A stretch of DNA of 64,000 bases from Streptomyces sp. DvalAA-43 (GTDB lineage: Bacteria; Actinomycetota; Actinomycetes; Streptomycetales; Streptomycetaceae), in the NCBI RefSeq assembly GCF_900091725.1, contig NZ_FMBW01000054.1, forward strand, positions 203,212 to 267,211. Direction: 5' to 3'. The notes beneath the pieces are model-generated. The model was given only the letters and a program-made list of their open reading frames with translations, ran no database searches and was not told the DNA's origin. The position numbers and the translations under genes are program-made. Position 1 is the stretch's first letter; each line of letters begins with the position of its first letter. Below, one piece after another: positions 54,466 through 62,964 of this stretch.

Positions 54466-54634
54466 CGACGTCGAAGCCCTCGTCGGCGCCCTGCACCAAG
54501 CAACAGCCGAGAACCAACTCCTGCACCAGCAGCTGGCAGACCGTACGGCCGCGCTCCGCTCGCTGCCTTCTCAGCGTCAACCGCAGGCTCCCCGTCCAGA
54601 GGGCAGGCAACCCGAAGCCGAATTCGAGCGGTGA
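54449..54634 (+). pseudogene. short coiled-coil remnant
   Basis: A 61-codon plus-strand frame reads VEALVGALHQATAENQLLHQ and LADRTAALRSLP before a polar tail and a stop. The coiled-coil pattern and codon bias suggest a genuine fragment, possibly the tail of a TnpC-like (DUF6262-type) transposition accessory protein, since Tn554-like recombinase genes lie nearby. This assignment is weak. The remaining 54635-54841 shows no gene. Confidence 0.25.
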
Positions 54635-54841
54635 GGAACAGCCTCTGCCCGGGTGCTCCACTCACTGCGGCCACGCCAGACGCCTGGCGGGGCCGATGAT
54701 CGTGCGGTCACGAAACCAAGGCCGCACACACCGAACGACTGCTTCCACGAGGCCTTGCGTGCGCTGCCAAGCTCGGCCTCGACGGGCGGCCGGCCCGTCG
54801 CCGCCCGCGACCGCCGGTCCTACGGGAGACCGGGAGCGCTT

Positions 54842-55414
54842 TTAGCGCACCAGGAGATCGATAGCGACCTTCAGCCGGTCGAGGTAGAACTCCCGTGATG
54901 CGGCTTGATGCTTGAGGCCGATCGATGCGCTGATCATCGTCTGTGCGACCAGGGGGGCCGCGTCCTGTCCTGACTCGACGGCGATTGCGTCTGTGATCAA
55001 TTCCTCGAAACGTCGCGGTGTGGTTTCGACGATCTCTCCGAGGAGGCCGGGGTTGTCCTCGATGACCGCCGCGACGTCGCGCGTCAGCGGGCCGATGTAG
55101 CGGCCTGCCCACTGGTCGAACGCTTCAACGAGGCGCTCTGGAAGGGGGCATTCGGTCTCGGCCAGGACGTGTTCGACCGCTGTGATGTCCCGCTCCAGGG
55201 CCTGGGTGACCGCGGCACGGAACAGAGTCTCCTTCGAGGAGAAGAGAAAGTAGAGCCCGGGCCGGGAGATGTCCGCAGCCCGCGCCACTTCCTCCATCGA
55301 GGTCTTCCGGTAACCGAATCGCGCGAACGTGACCATCGCGGAGTCCAGAACCAGGGTCCGGCGATCGGTATCGGCGACTGTCGACGGCGGGTGGCCGATA
55401 TCGGGACTACTCAT
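54842..55414 (-). CDS. TetR/AcrR-family transcriptional regulator of the SDR gene
   Basis: A 190-residue regulator with HTH TSMEEVARAADISRPGLYFL followed by FSSKETLFRAAV at residues about 38-70. The C-terminal half is helical. It is divergent from an SDR gene with a 63-base gap that contains an inverted repeat overlapping both promoters, so mutual control is likely. The pair forms a compact cassette inserted into a kinase gene. Confidence 0.9.
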   Translation of the reverse strand: MSSPDIGHPPSTVADTDRRTLVLDSAMVTFARFGYRKTSMEEVARAADISRPGLYFLFSSKETLFRAAVTQALERDITAVEHVLAETECPLPERLVEAFDQWAGRYIGPLTRDVAAVIEDNPGLLGEIVETTPRRFEELITDAIAVESGQDAAPLVAQTMISASIGLKHQAASREFYLDRLKVAIDLLVR

Positions 55415-55440
55415 GGAACGAGCATACGAGCGAGAGCCGG

Positions 55441-55470
55441 ACTATACAAATCAAGTCTAGTACGTATAGT
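55441..55470. promoter_or_regulatory. candidate TetR operator and divergent promoter
   Basis: Inverted repeat ACTATAC (55441-55447) and GTATAGT (55464-55470) with a 16-base centre containing CTAGTACGTA. TATAGT at 55465-55470 is a good -10 box only 7 bases before the SDR ATG, so the SDR transcript may be leaderless. The mirrored TATAGT on the minus strand suits the regulator gene. Confidence 0.6.
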
Positions 55471-55477
55471 CGGTGCC

Positions 55478-56446
55478 ATGACTCACGCACTCATCTCCAC
55501 GCCCTTCGCTGCCTCCAGCACGGCGGACGAGGTGCTGCGAGGCGTCGATCTCGCCGGCGTCCGCGCGATCGTGACGGGAGCTTCTTCCGGACTCGGGATC
55601 GAGACAGCTCGTGTGTTGGCCGCTGCCGGGGCGGAAGTGACGCTCGCTGTCCGGAACACGACTGCGGGTGACGCCGTCGCTGAGACGATCGAGAAGTCGA
55701 CCGAAGGGATCCGTCCCCGAGTCGTCCGGCTCGACCTTGCCGATAGGAGCTCCGTCACACGATTCGTCGACGCGTGGCGCGGCCCGCTTCACCTGCTGAT
55801 CAACAACGCTGGCGTGGTCACCGGTGGCCTCGAACGGACGCATGAAGGCTGGGAACTGCAATTCGCGACAAACCATCTTGGCCACTTCGCCCTGGCCAGC
55901 GGCCTTCATGACGCCCTGGCTCTGGGAGCGGCCGACCGCGATGGAGCACGGATCGTCTCGGTCAGTTCGACGGCGCACATGCGTTCCGGCGTCAACTTCG
56001 ACGACCTCCACTTCGAGCGTCGCAGCTACGACCCGCAGATCGCCTACGCCCAGTCGAAGACGGCGAACTCTCTCTTCGCCGTCGAGGCGACCCGTCTCTG
56101 GGCGTCCGACGGCATCGTCGCCAATGCGGTGAACCCCGGCGGTATCGCGACAGGACTGCAGCGGAACTTCACAACAGAACAGAAGGAGTCGCTCGCCGCG
56201 GCCGAGGCCGCCGGAGTCTTCACCTATAAGACGGTCGAGCAGGGGGCCGCAACCAGCATCGTCGCGGCCGTCGCCCCCGAGTTCGCTCACTCCGGAGGCC
56301 ACTACCTCGACGATGCACAAGAGGCCTACACCGTGCCGGACGACGCCGACCTCGCGCAGCACTCGCATGGTGTCAAGGAATGGGCGCTCGATCCCGCCAT
56401 CGCCAAGCGCCTCTGGACTGTCTCGACCGACCTGCTTCACGCCTGA
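55478..56446 (+). CDS. short-chain dehydrogenase/reductase (retinol dehydrogenase-like)
   Basis: A 322-residue SDR. The NAD(P) motif TGASSGLGIET is near residue 34. NNAGVV is in the middle. The catalytic Ser is in VSVSSTAHM and the Tyr/Lys are in YAQSKTANSLFA. The length and FATNHLGHFALASGL place it in the oxidoreductase branch near light-dependent protochlorophyllide reductase and WW-domain oxidoreductases. ATG 55478 is preceded by no ribosome site, consistent with a leaderless message. The substrate is unknown; the divergent TetR suggests induction by it. Confidence 0.9.
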   Translation: MTHALISTPFAASSTADEVLRGVDLAGVRAIVTGASSGLGIETARVLAAAGAEVTLAVRNTTAGDAVAETIEKSTEGIRPRVVRLDLADRSSVTRFVDAWRGPLHLLINNAGVVTGGLERTHEGWELQFATNHLGHFALASGLHDALALGAADRDGARIVSVSSTAHMRSGVNFDDLHFERRSYDPQIAYAQSKTANSLFAVEATRLWASDGIVANAVNPGGIATGLQRNFTTEQKESLAAAEAAGVFTYKTVEQGAATSIVAAVAPEFAHSGGHYLDDAQEAYTVPDDADLAQHSHGVKEWALDPAIAKRLWTVSTDLLHA

Positions 56447-56504
56447 TCTCTCGACGTCGCGCAGATTCTCGCCGTTGCCGAGCTCGATAGATCAGAGGCC
56501 CCGG

Positions 56505-56681
56505 TCAGCCGTTCCTCAACACGCTGGACTTGACAGAGAAATCGTCGGTGGCGAGGTGGCGGTAGGTGTCCAGGCACACCCGCCAGCTGTCGGGGTAGCG
56601 GGCGGCGAAATCGGACTTGCCGCAGCCCGGCGTTCCGATCAGCGTGCACAGGGTGCCGGCGGTGAGGTTTAGGATGATCAT
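56505..56681 (-). pseudogene. N-terminal fragment of a P-loop kinase-like protein
   Basis: A 58-residue frame with a good ribosome site (AAGGA) opens MIILNLTAGTLCTLIGTPGC, continues GKSDFAARYPDSWRVCLDTY and RHLATDD, then ends in unrelated residues at a stop. The Walker A motif is GTPGCGKS. It is the missing first third of the kinase whose second half is at 54196-54465 on the same strand. The break follows the ATDD region, and the segment before DSTN is lost. Confidence 0.7.
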
Positions 56682-56769
56682 GAGTCCTTCCGGCGCAAGC
56701 GGGCGGCCCCGGCCTGGTGGCCGGGGCCGTGATGTTCGGTGTTCGCGCCCTGGCGGGAAGAAGGAGTCT

Positions 56770-57165
56770 TCAGGCGTCGCCCTCGCGGGTGTTGCTGACG
56801 TATCCGATGGCGCTGGCGACGTAGCCGCTGTCCATGAGGCCGCCGGCGCCGTGGATCCGGTTCCGCAGCTCATCCAGCCGTTCCCAGGCGATCCTGAGTT
56901 GCTCGGTCAGCCACCTGGTGTCGTTGTCCGCAGCGGGATCGAGGCGGTTCTCGATCGTGGTCAGGCGGCCGGTGTCCGGGACACTCGCGGCAAGGTAGGC
57001 GTCGGCACGCAGGAGCTCCTCGGCGGTGAACTCTTTCCTCAGCCGTGGTTCCACTTCGGCCTTGAAGGTGCCGCCGTAGCGGGTCATGCCGCGGATGTCC
57101 ACGGCCAGACAGGCGAGCTGCCAGTCGCTCCAGCCATCCTTGACGCTGTGCTCGCGGAACCTCAT
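56770..57165 (-). CDS. hypothetical protein
   Basis: A 131-residue acidic helical protein with DWQLACLAVDIRGMTRYGGT and ENRLDPAADNDTRWLTEQLR. It has no recognised family, signal or membrane segment. Its start overlaps the end of the upstream gene by 4 bases (ATGA), so the two form an operon with the split kinase downstream. Such small genes beside a polynucleotide kinase-like gene recur on Streptomyces accessory elements, which suggests a plasmid- or element-borne unit. Confidence 0.65.
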   Translation of the reverse strand: MRFREHSVKDGWSDWQLACLAVDIRGMTRYGGTFKAEVEPRLRKEFTAEELLRADAYLAASVPDTGRLTTIENRLDPAADNDTRWLTEQLRIAWERLDELRNRIHGAGGLMDSGYVASAIGYVSNTREGDA

Positions 57166-57569
57166 CGGCGGCCGCCCTTGCGCAGGGTGACCCAGGTGGT
57201 GACCAGGGCGGCGGCCACGCCGATCGCACGGTGGGCCGCCTCGTCCAGCTCCATCAGCGCGGTCCCGGGGCCGGAGGCGTCCTGGACGGCCTTGGGGTAC
57301 TCGGTGCCCTCACCGCCGGCCTTGCGGACGACGGTGGCGTGCTTGATGCAGCCGCTCTTGCCTGCCTTGTTCGCGAGCCGGAGCAGCGGTTCGCGCCTGT
57401 CCAGGATTGCGTGGGTGATCGCGTTGATCGCGGCGCCCGTCAGCAGGGCGCTGGCGGGGACGCGGTATACGAGTGTGCGGGTGACGGCGAGGGTGTAGGC
57501 GAGTTGCACGGCGGTGTAGGACGCGACATTCCCTTGGGTTCCAGTAGGTGTCGTGCACTGTCGTGTCAC
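57162..57569 (-). CDS. hypothetical protein
   Basis: A 135-residue product from GTG 57569. The open frame runs further, but into the recombinase gene on the other strand. It contains LAYTLAVTRTLVYRVPASAL, LTGAAINAITHAILDRR and LDEAAHRAIGVAAALVTTW. ALLTGAAINAITHAI and AHRAIGVAAALVTTWVTL could be short membrane-associated helices. The form is typical of a DUF3307-like or phage-related membrane protein, but I am not confident of a family. It overlaps the downstream gene by 4 bases. Confidence 0.55.
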   Translation of the reverse strand: MTRQCTTPTGTQGNVASYTAVQLAYTLAVTRTLVYRVPASALLTGAAINAITHAILDRREPLLRLANKAGKSGCIKHATVVRKAGGEGTEYPKAVQDASGPGTALMELDEAAHRAIGVAAALVTTWVTLRKGGRR

Positions 57570-57688
57570 TCCGGGCGGTGAACCGGTGCCCGACAGTTCC
57601 CGAACCGGTGTCGCGGACGTCGCAGTTGTTGCTGAGATGCGGCCGTGATGGAGAACAGGCAGCTGCGGCTGCGGCCCTTCTTGGTACG

Positions 57689-58802
57689 GTGCCTTCGGGG
57701 GACCGGTACTGGACGGTGCTGAACGAGGACGAGCTGGTCCCGGTCGCCGAGGTGGACGAGTTCCTGCGGCACGTGCGGTTCGGCCGGGACCAGGCCGAGA
57801 CCACGACCTCAACGTACGCGGGCGCGATGAAGTTGTTCCTGACCTGGTGTGGTCACTCTGGCCGGGACTGGCGGGAGTGCGCTGGCCGACTCGGATCGTT
57901 CATGCTCTGGCTTCGGCATGCCCGGTTGGACGGCGGCACGGTCGTGGCCGGTCCGGGATGCCAGCCGGTGCGGGGCCCGCGTCGGGTTAACACGGTCTTG
58001 GCCGCGGTACAGCACCAGGTGGCCGTGGGAAACGCCCCGACGGCGGTGCTGGGCATGCTCTACGAGATGGCTGATCATCGTGACCTTCCTGTCGAGGTTC
58101 GGGGTGAGGCGGTCGGGCCCGGCTACTACGCCAGGGCCCGGCACCGGGCGGCGGTGCCGGACGAGCCGGTTGACCGCGTCAGCGACGAGGAGGTTCTGGC
58201 CCTGTTACGGGCCTGCCGGACAGCACGTGATCGGCTGATCGTGCTGCTCATGGCGCGGGCCGGGCTACGCCGTGGGGAAGCGGCGGGGCTGCGTCGCGAG
58301 GACATCCACTTCCTCGTCGATGCCAGGTATCTGGGGTGCTCGGTGCCGGGTTCGCACCTGCACGTGGTGCGCAGGGACAACGGCTCGGGTGCGTGGGCGA
58401 AGTCGCGGCGGTCACGGGCGGTGTCGGTGGACTTCCTGCTGGTGCAGGCGTTCGACCAGTACGCGGTCGAGCGTGCGAGGTGTGCGGAGGCGGTACTGGG
58501 CGACGTGGTGCTGGTGAACCTGGCCAGGCCACCGGTCGGTGCGCCGATGAAGCCGGGCGCGGTCAACGAGTTGCTCGTGCGGCTGTCGGCGCGGGCCAGG
58601 CTGGAGCGGGTCGCCCATCCGCACGCTTCGCGGCACGCCTTCGCCACCAATGTGGTCGAGGCCGGCGGAGCCATTGACGAGGTGCAGAAGCTCCTGGGCC
58701 ACGCCTCGGTGATCAGCACCCAGGTATCTCCACCCTCGCCGCAGCGGGCTTCGGGCCGCGGTCGAGCGCGTGGGCTCGCTCATCGAGGAGGCGCGTCGGT
58801 GA
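57689..58802 (+). pseudogene. tyrosine recombinase (TnpA-like) frameshifted just before the catalytic Tyr
   Basis: A tyrosine recombinase of the Tn554 TnpA kind. It has an N-terminal SAM-like core-binding domain (TTSTYAGAMKLFLTWCGHSG), the first catalytic Arg in ARAGLRRGEAAGLR, the H-x-x-R box in HPHASRHAFATNVVE and the second His in LLGHASVISTQV. At 58724 the frame is lost. The next frame reads YLHPRRSGLRAAVERVGSLI and ends at TGA 58800, restoring the Tyr. A 2-base deletion (or a 1-base insertion) explains it. The start is uncertain; GTG 57689 is the best in-frame choice. The long open frame to 59911 is an artefact of the shift. Confidence 0.8.
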
Positions 58803-59291
58803 ACGGAGAGCGCGCTGGCACCGCCTGCGGACAGCGGACGGGATCCGGCGCAGGCCGAGCGCCTGTTCTCGCTGGTGCGTCCCGATTTCCTGGCGGGGCT
58901 GGGCTGGGACGAGGAGCTGCGGATCGCGCGGCCGTCGCCCGATCACCCTCTGATCGGCTACCGGTCCTGCGTCGTGCGGAACTGCGTCTCGCCCGCGCAC
59001 ATCGCCGGCGGGGCTCCGTTGTGTTCCACCTTCCGGAAGCGGTGGCTGGCCGGCGGGGAGCCTCTGGAAGAATTCCTGGCCACCGCGGTGCGGATCCTCA
59101 CGGGCACGGACGGGTCCTGCACGGTGCCTGGCTGCGCTCGGGTCTGGAGGTCGTACGACACCCCGGTCTGCCTCAGTCACATGGAGCAGAAGTACCGCCT
59201 CGGCATCGGATCGATCGAGGAGTTCGTCGTCGATCCGCGTGTGAGGCCGAAGCTGGTGCTGGAGCCGTGCGGCGTGGCGGAGCTGCCGTAG
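58803..59291 (+). pseudogene. N-terminal part of a second recombinase (TnpB-like), interrupted
   Basis: Directly after the first recombinase the frame gives ERLFSLVRPDFLAGLGWDEE, then CVVRNCVSPAHIAGGAPLC and CTVPGCARVWRSYDTPVCLS. These Cys/His pairs are the zinc-finger-rich N-terminus of the large recombinase that follows TnpA in Tn554-like elements. It stops at 59291 with the catalytic domain missing; group II intron sequence follows. The start is unclear: no normal start codon precedes ERLFSL in frame. Confidence 0.6.
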
Positions 59292-59362
59292 TACTCCGAG
59301 CCGGGGAGAGCCCGGCGCATGGGGAAGGGCGGCAGCGGTTTCGAGAAGGGAAGGAGGCTGCA

Positions 59363-60779
59363 ATGCCGAAAGACGCGCCGCTGAACAGCGGTGCTCCCGA
59401 GGCCCCGTTGGGGTCTCATCAGCGGGTATCGGGGATGCAGGCCAAGCTTCACCGTTGGGCGGTGGCCGGAGGCGGCCGCAGGTTCGACGATCTGTCGGGT
59501 CGCGAGCAACAAGGGAGCCCGAACCCCGGGCGTCGACGCCCTCACCGTCGTCAACGTCGAGCGGGAACTCGTCCTCCCGGCTACCTGGAGGACCTGCGCC
59601 ACGTACTGAAGACGGGTGAATTCCGCCCGCTGCCGGTACGCGAACGCAAGATCCCCAAGCCCGGCGTGAGCGGGAAGGTGCGCAAGCTCGACATCCCGAC
59701 CGTCTCCGACCGGGTGGTCCAGGCAGCTCTCAGCTGGTGCTGGAGCCGATATTCGAGGCCGATTTTCTGCCGGTCTCCTACGGATTCAGGCCCATGCGGC
59801 GCGCACACGACGCGATCGCCGAGATCCATCGCTACGGCACTAACGGCTATCGCTGGGTGCGGGACGCAGACATCGAGGCGTGCTTCGACTCTATCGACCA
59901 CACGGCCCTGATGGACCGAGTGCGCGCGAGGGTCAAGGACAAGCGCGTGCTGCGGCTGGTCAAGGCGTTCCTCGAGGCCGGTGTCCTCACCGAGGGCGGC
60001 AGCCGCGAGGAGACCTTCACGGCACCCCGCAGGGCGGCATCCTCTCCCCGCTCCTGGCGAACATCGCTCTGTCCGTGCTCGACGAGCAGGTGATGGAGCC
60101 ATGGAAGCCAGGCGGGCGGATGTCCACCAGAGGCAGACGGGCACACCACCGTCATCACGGCCGCCCGAACTGGCGCATCGTCCGCTACACGGACGACTTC
60201 GTCGTCCTGGTCGACGGCTGTCGCGACGATGTCGCCCGCCTGCGCGAGGACATCGCCGACGTTCTGCACCCTCTCGGGCTGCGGCTGTCACCGGCCAAAA
60301 CCCAGATCGTGCACATGTCGGACGGGTTCGACTTCCTTGGGTTCCACATCCAGTGGCGCCGCAAGCGGGGTTCGAACAAGTGGTACGTCTACACCTTCAT
60401 CGCCGAGAGGCCCATCCGGCAGCTGAAGGACAAGGTCCGTGCCCTGACGAACAGAACGTCGCAGCAGGACCCGGGGACCGTGCTGAAGAGGATCAACCAG
60501 ATTCTGCGCGGCTGGGTCAACTACTTCAAGCACGCGGTATGCAAGACCACGCTGAAAACCCTGGACCACTTCGTATGGCGACGGGTGACCAACTGGTGGA
60601 TGGTGCTGCACCGCTGGAGGTGGAAGGACGTACGCCGACGCTTCACTGACCGCAACGGCCGGTGGCACAAGCTCTCGGCGGACGGGATCGAACTGTTCCC
60701 CATGGTCTCGATCGCGGTCACCCGCTATCGCTATCGGGGCAACACGATCCCCAACCCCTGGACACTCAACCACGCTTGA
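59363..60779 (+). pseudogene. group II intron reverse transcriptase/maturase, multiply frameshifted
   Basis: Starts at ATG 59363 with AAGGAGG upstream. The parts lie in changing frames: MQAKLHRWAVAGGGRRFDDL; NKGARTPGVDALTVVNVERE; YLEDLRHVLKTGEFRPLPVR with IPKPGVSGKVRKLDIPTVSD; LEPIFEADFLPVSYGFRPMR; then from about 60020 GTPQGGILSPLLANIALSVL. The catalytic YTDDFVVLV (YxDD box) and the maturase domain up to NPWTLNHA follow. There are four frame changes, and about 15 codons are lost between the first two parts. The RT active site is intact in sequence, but the protein cannot be made from one frame. Confidence 0.85.
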
Positions 60780-60796
60780 ACGGCAGAGACCGTGGA

Positions 60797-60830
60797 GAGC
60801 CCGGTGCGGTGAGAGCCGCACGCCGGGTTC
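60797..60830 (+). ncRNA. group II intron domain V
   Basis: Exactly 34 bases, from GAGC to GTTC. They fold as 8 pairs, a 2-base bulge on the 3' side, 5 pairs and a closing U-G around a GAGA tetraloop, with the conserved AGC at positions 2-4. Domain VI follows with the stem GGCACGGAG / CTCCGTGCC (about 60837-60885). This is the catalytic core of the ribozyme and appears undamaged. Confidence 0.85.
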
Positions 60831-60888
60831 GGCGAGCGGCACGGAGAAACGGACCGATGGCAACACCGGCACCGCGCTCCGTGCCGAC

Positions 60889-61248
60889 TCAACAGTACGG
60901 GGTGTCGGCGGCGACGCGGTCGACCGGCAGCAGGGTGCCGTCGAGGATGACGAACGCCTTCGCCCGGATCGTCCTCATCGCCTCGGTCAGGGACGGGGCG
61001 AGGGCGGACAGGACCTCGACGGCTTCCCGTATGTAGCGGAAGACGGTTGCGATTCCGATGCCGAACCCGGCGGCGAGCTGGGCATAGGTGTCACCGCACC
61101 GCAGACGAGCCAGGGCGAGCAGGGCCTGGCGTGCAGCGGAGAGACGTCGCCACCGCGTCCCGATCTCCTGCCTCCTCACGGCCAGTTGCCCCGTCAGGAA
61201 CCACCGAGTGCGGCTGGACAGACCGATCGAGGACGGATAGGCAAGCAC
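60889..61248 (-). pseudogene. IS5-family transposase, N-terminal half
   Basis: From GTG 61248 the minus strand gives LAYPSSIGLSSRTRWFLTGQ, then RCGDTYAQLAAGFGIGIATV, the helix-turn-helix, and KAFVILDGTLLPVDRVAADT, the first catalytic Asp of the DDE domain. It stops at PYC next to the group II intron end; related proteins continue there with YSGKHKRHG. So the gene is cut at the intron border. The rest of the transposase is not in the window. Confidence 0.75.
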
Positions 61249-61309
61249 ACGAAGCTCCTGACGAACGTGGGTGATCTTGGTCGAGAACCCGTCTACCAGG
61301 AGCTTCGCC

Positions 61310-61551
61310 CTTGCGCAGGACCGTCCAACTCGCGGTCGGCGAGGCCAGCTTGGAAACGGCTCAGTTTCTGGGCCCTGCTCAAAGAAGAGATCGGCACCCG
61401 CATCTGGCCCGACCGGGCCACCGCCCGCGCTGAGGGCTTCGACTTCATCGAGACCTTCTATAACCGCCGCCGCCTGCGCAAGCACAAGGTCTTCGGCTAC
61501 CTCACCCCGGCCGAAACCCGGCAACGACACCAACACGACCTCGCAGCATAG
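61310..61551 (+). pseudogene. IS3-family transposase OrfB C-terminal fragment
   Basis: Reads SFWALLKEEIGTRIWPDRAT, then FDFIETFYNRRRLRKHKVFG and YLTPAETRQRH with a stop at 61549-61551. This is the end of IS3-type DDE integrases, containing the last catalytic Glu region (SFWALLKEE). A slightly garbled stretch precedes it in another frame. Only the last quarter remains. Confidence 0.7.
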
Positions 61552-61569
61552 GCATCGAGTGTCCAAGAT

Positions 61570-61920
61570 CACGGGGAAGCTTCAGCCCCGAGGTTGTCCC
61601 CGGCACGCTCCAGACCGTACGCCCGCCCGTACGCACGGGGTGTGACAAGCGACGCGAGCAGGGAGTCCTTCGCCGGACCCCGCAGCCCCCCGCGACGCCC
61701 ACGCCAGGGCCCGCAGGACACCCACCTGCCACACTGCCGTGGCCGGACCGATGGCCCCAGTCGTCACAGCCGTACCCACGTAGCCGCCGGTGACCATACG
61801 GCTCCGCCTGCGCGGGTCATTGGCAAGTGGACCGCCGACCAGCTTCATCACGCCGGTGAGCGCGTCGCTCACCCCCTCGATCAGCCCCAGCGAGGCAGCA
61901 GAGCCATGCAGGGTGTCGGT
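61570..61920 (-). pseudogene. MFS transporter fragment
   Basis: The minus strand gives LGLIEGVSDALTGVMKLVGG, then PLANDPRRRSRMVTGGYVGT and GPATAVWQVGVLRALAWASR. After that a one-base frame change yields SLLASLVTPRAYGRAYGLER and AGDNLGA. This is the N-terminal third of an MFS exporter (membrane helices 2-4 and the A-like loop). Both ends are missing, and it abuts a transposase fragment upstream. Confidence 0.6.
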
Positions 61921-61924
61921 TGTA

Positions 61925-62110
61925 AAGACACCGCGGCCAGGGCCCGCCGCAGCCTGCCGACATCGACCTGGCCCGCGGCCAGTGCGTCGTAGAGCCCACC
62001 GTGCCCGCGACGATGCTCGCCCACCAGCGACCGGATCGGACCGTCCGCACACAAAACGGCGTCCGCCAGCTCGAACAACGCATGCGCACGGCCATCGTTC
62101 TGAGTGCTGT
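61925..62110 (-). pseudogene. N-terminal fragment of the same transposase type as at 53.8-54.1 kb
   Basis: The minus strand gives ALFELADAVLCADGPIRSLV then GEHRRGHGGLYDALAAGQVD and VGRLRRALAAVSLQ. This is the opening of a large Streptomyces DDE transposase whose typical C-terminus occurs about 8 kb to the left on the same strand. A few codons between RSLV and GEHRRG seem lost. It joins the MFS fragment at about 61920. 62111-62284 holds nothing I recognise. Confidence 0.55.
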
Positions 62111-62284
62111 GTGTTCCTTGGCCGGAGCACATGCTCGGCCGAAGGCCACCTGCACGCATGGCAGTTACCATTCCGAGTGATCAAGTACGACGAGTCGTTC
62201 GACCTCCGACGTTAAAGATCAAGTTAGGTGCGCCCGCTGAGCACAAATGGACGGAGCGTTGACTTCAGGATGGCTGAGTACCCA

Positions 62285-62728
62285 CTACTGCCGCAGGATC
62301 GCAACTTGCTCGGCGAGATATGATTCCGCAGGAAGGGACCTTCCTGTGCTGCTCAATTGCACGAACGGAACGCCATCGTGCATCTTCAGTGGACCACCAC
62401 CCTCATCAAGGTCGATAGCCTCCCAGCCGACATGGACGATCTCTCCCACGCGGAATCCTCCGAGAAGACAGCGACGAATGAGCTCTGCCCGCTGCTGTGC
62501 GACCTCCGATATTTGGCCGCGCCTGTCAGGTTGGACGACCTTGAGCACGTCCGCAGTGGCAAAGACAGCGTCCTCAGTCAGCAGGAGGACACCTAGATGC
62601 CAAGCCGAACCGACCCGGACAATGCGCCGCCCGCGCCAGCGCGAGTCCCGTTCTTCACCGAGCGCATTCTTCGGCGACTCTTCAAGATCCGCGCGCGCCT
62701 TATCGAGCAACCCAGCAAGCCGCGTCAT
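62285..62728 (-). CDS. conserved hypothetical protein
   Basis: A 147-residue soluble protein with SAWHLGVLLLTEDAVFATAD, RAELIRRCLLGGFRVGEIVH, VGWEAIDL and a final ESYLAEQVAILRQ. I recognise the pattern as a widespread actinobacterial family of unknown function, sometimes labelled glutaminase without evidence. No catalytic motif is visible. GC is lower than most of the window. Its ATG overlaps the stop of the upstream small gene (ATGA), so the two were an operon. Confidence 0.7.
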   Translation of the reverse strand: MTRLAGLLDKARADLEESPKNALGEERDSRWRGRRIVRVGSAWHLGVLLLTEDAVFATADVLKVVQPDRRGQISEVAQQRAELIRRCLLGGFRVGEIVHVGWEAIDLDEGGGPLKMHDGVPFVQLSSTGRSLPAESYLAEQVAILRQ

Positions 62729-62964
62729 TGCGGCCTCCCTTGGATGATCGCGTTTGACACGGGATCAGCGGTAACAAGCTGAATAATCGGCGCTGATGAT
62801 GGCATCAAATCGCTCCTAGCCTCCATGACTGTCAGTTGAAGCTCGTCAAGGTGAAGGTCAAACTGTCCAGGATCGTACTGTACAACCCCAAGTTGTTCTC
62901 GGCGCCAATCCGATGAGCCCACTGTTCTTACGAATGCCCTGATCGCTCGCGAAGGCGTTGTCAC
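62725..62964 (-). CDS. small hypothetical protein, 5' end replaced by an IS6 terminal repeat
   Basis: A 79-residue product, DPGQFDLHLDELQLTVMEAR in the middle, with AT-rich codon use compared with the rest. The start GTG 62964 and the first four to five codons lie inside the left inverted repeat of the IS6 element (62950-62968). The true N-terminus was therefore probably cut off and the visible start was created by the insertion. The family is unknown. It overlaps the next gene by 4 bases. Confidence 0.5.
   Translation of the reverse strand: MTTPSRAIRAFVRTVGSSDWRREQLGVVQYDPGQFDLHLDELQLTVMEARSDLMPSSAPIIQLVTADPVSNAIIQGRPQ

Larger units (their letters stand above)
59292..60888 (+). mobile_element. 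5'-truncated group II intron
   Basis: Contains the intron-encoded reverse transcriptase and a complete domain V/VI region, but only about 70 bases upstream of the protein where about 500 bases of domains I-III should be. The 70 bases (GCCGGGGAGAGCCCGGCGCA hairpin and the ribosome site) look like the start of domain IV. The 3' end is put at GAC 60886-60888, after the domain VI stem. What follows is IS5-type transposase sequence on the other strand, and what precedes is a recombinase gene, so the two sides are not one exon pair. Confidence 0.75.

Noticed and set aside
57548..59911. Single 787-codon recombinase
   Set aside because: It joins a frameshifted TnpA-like protein, out-of-frame TnpB-like sequence and pieces of the group II RT.
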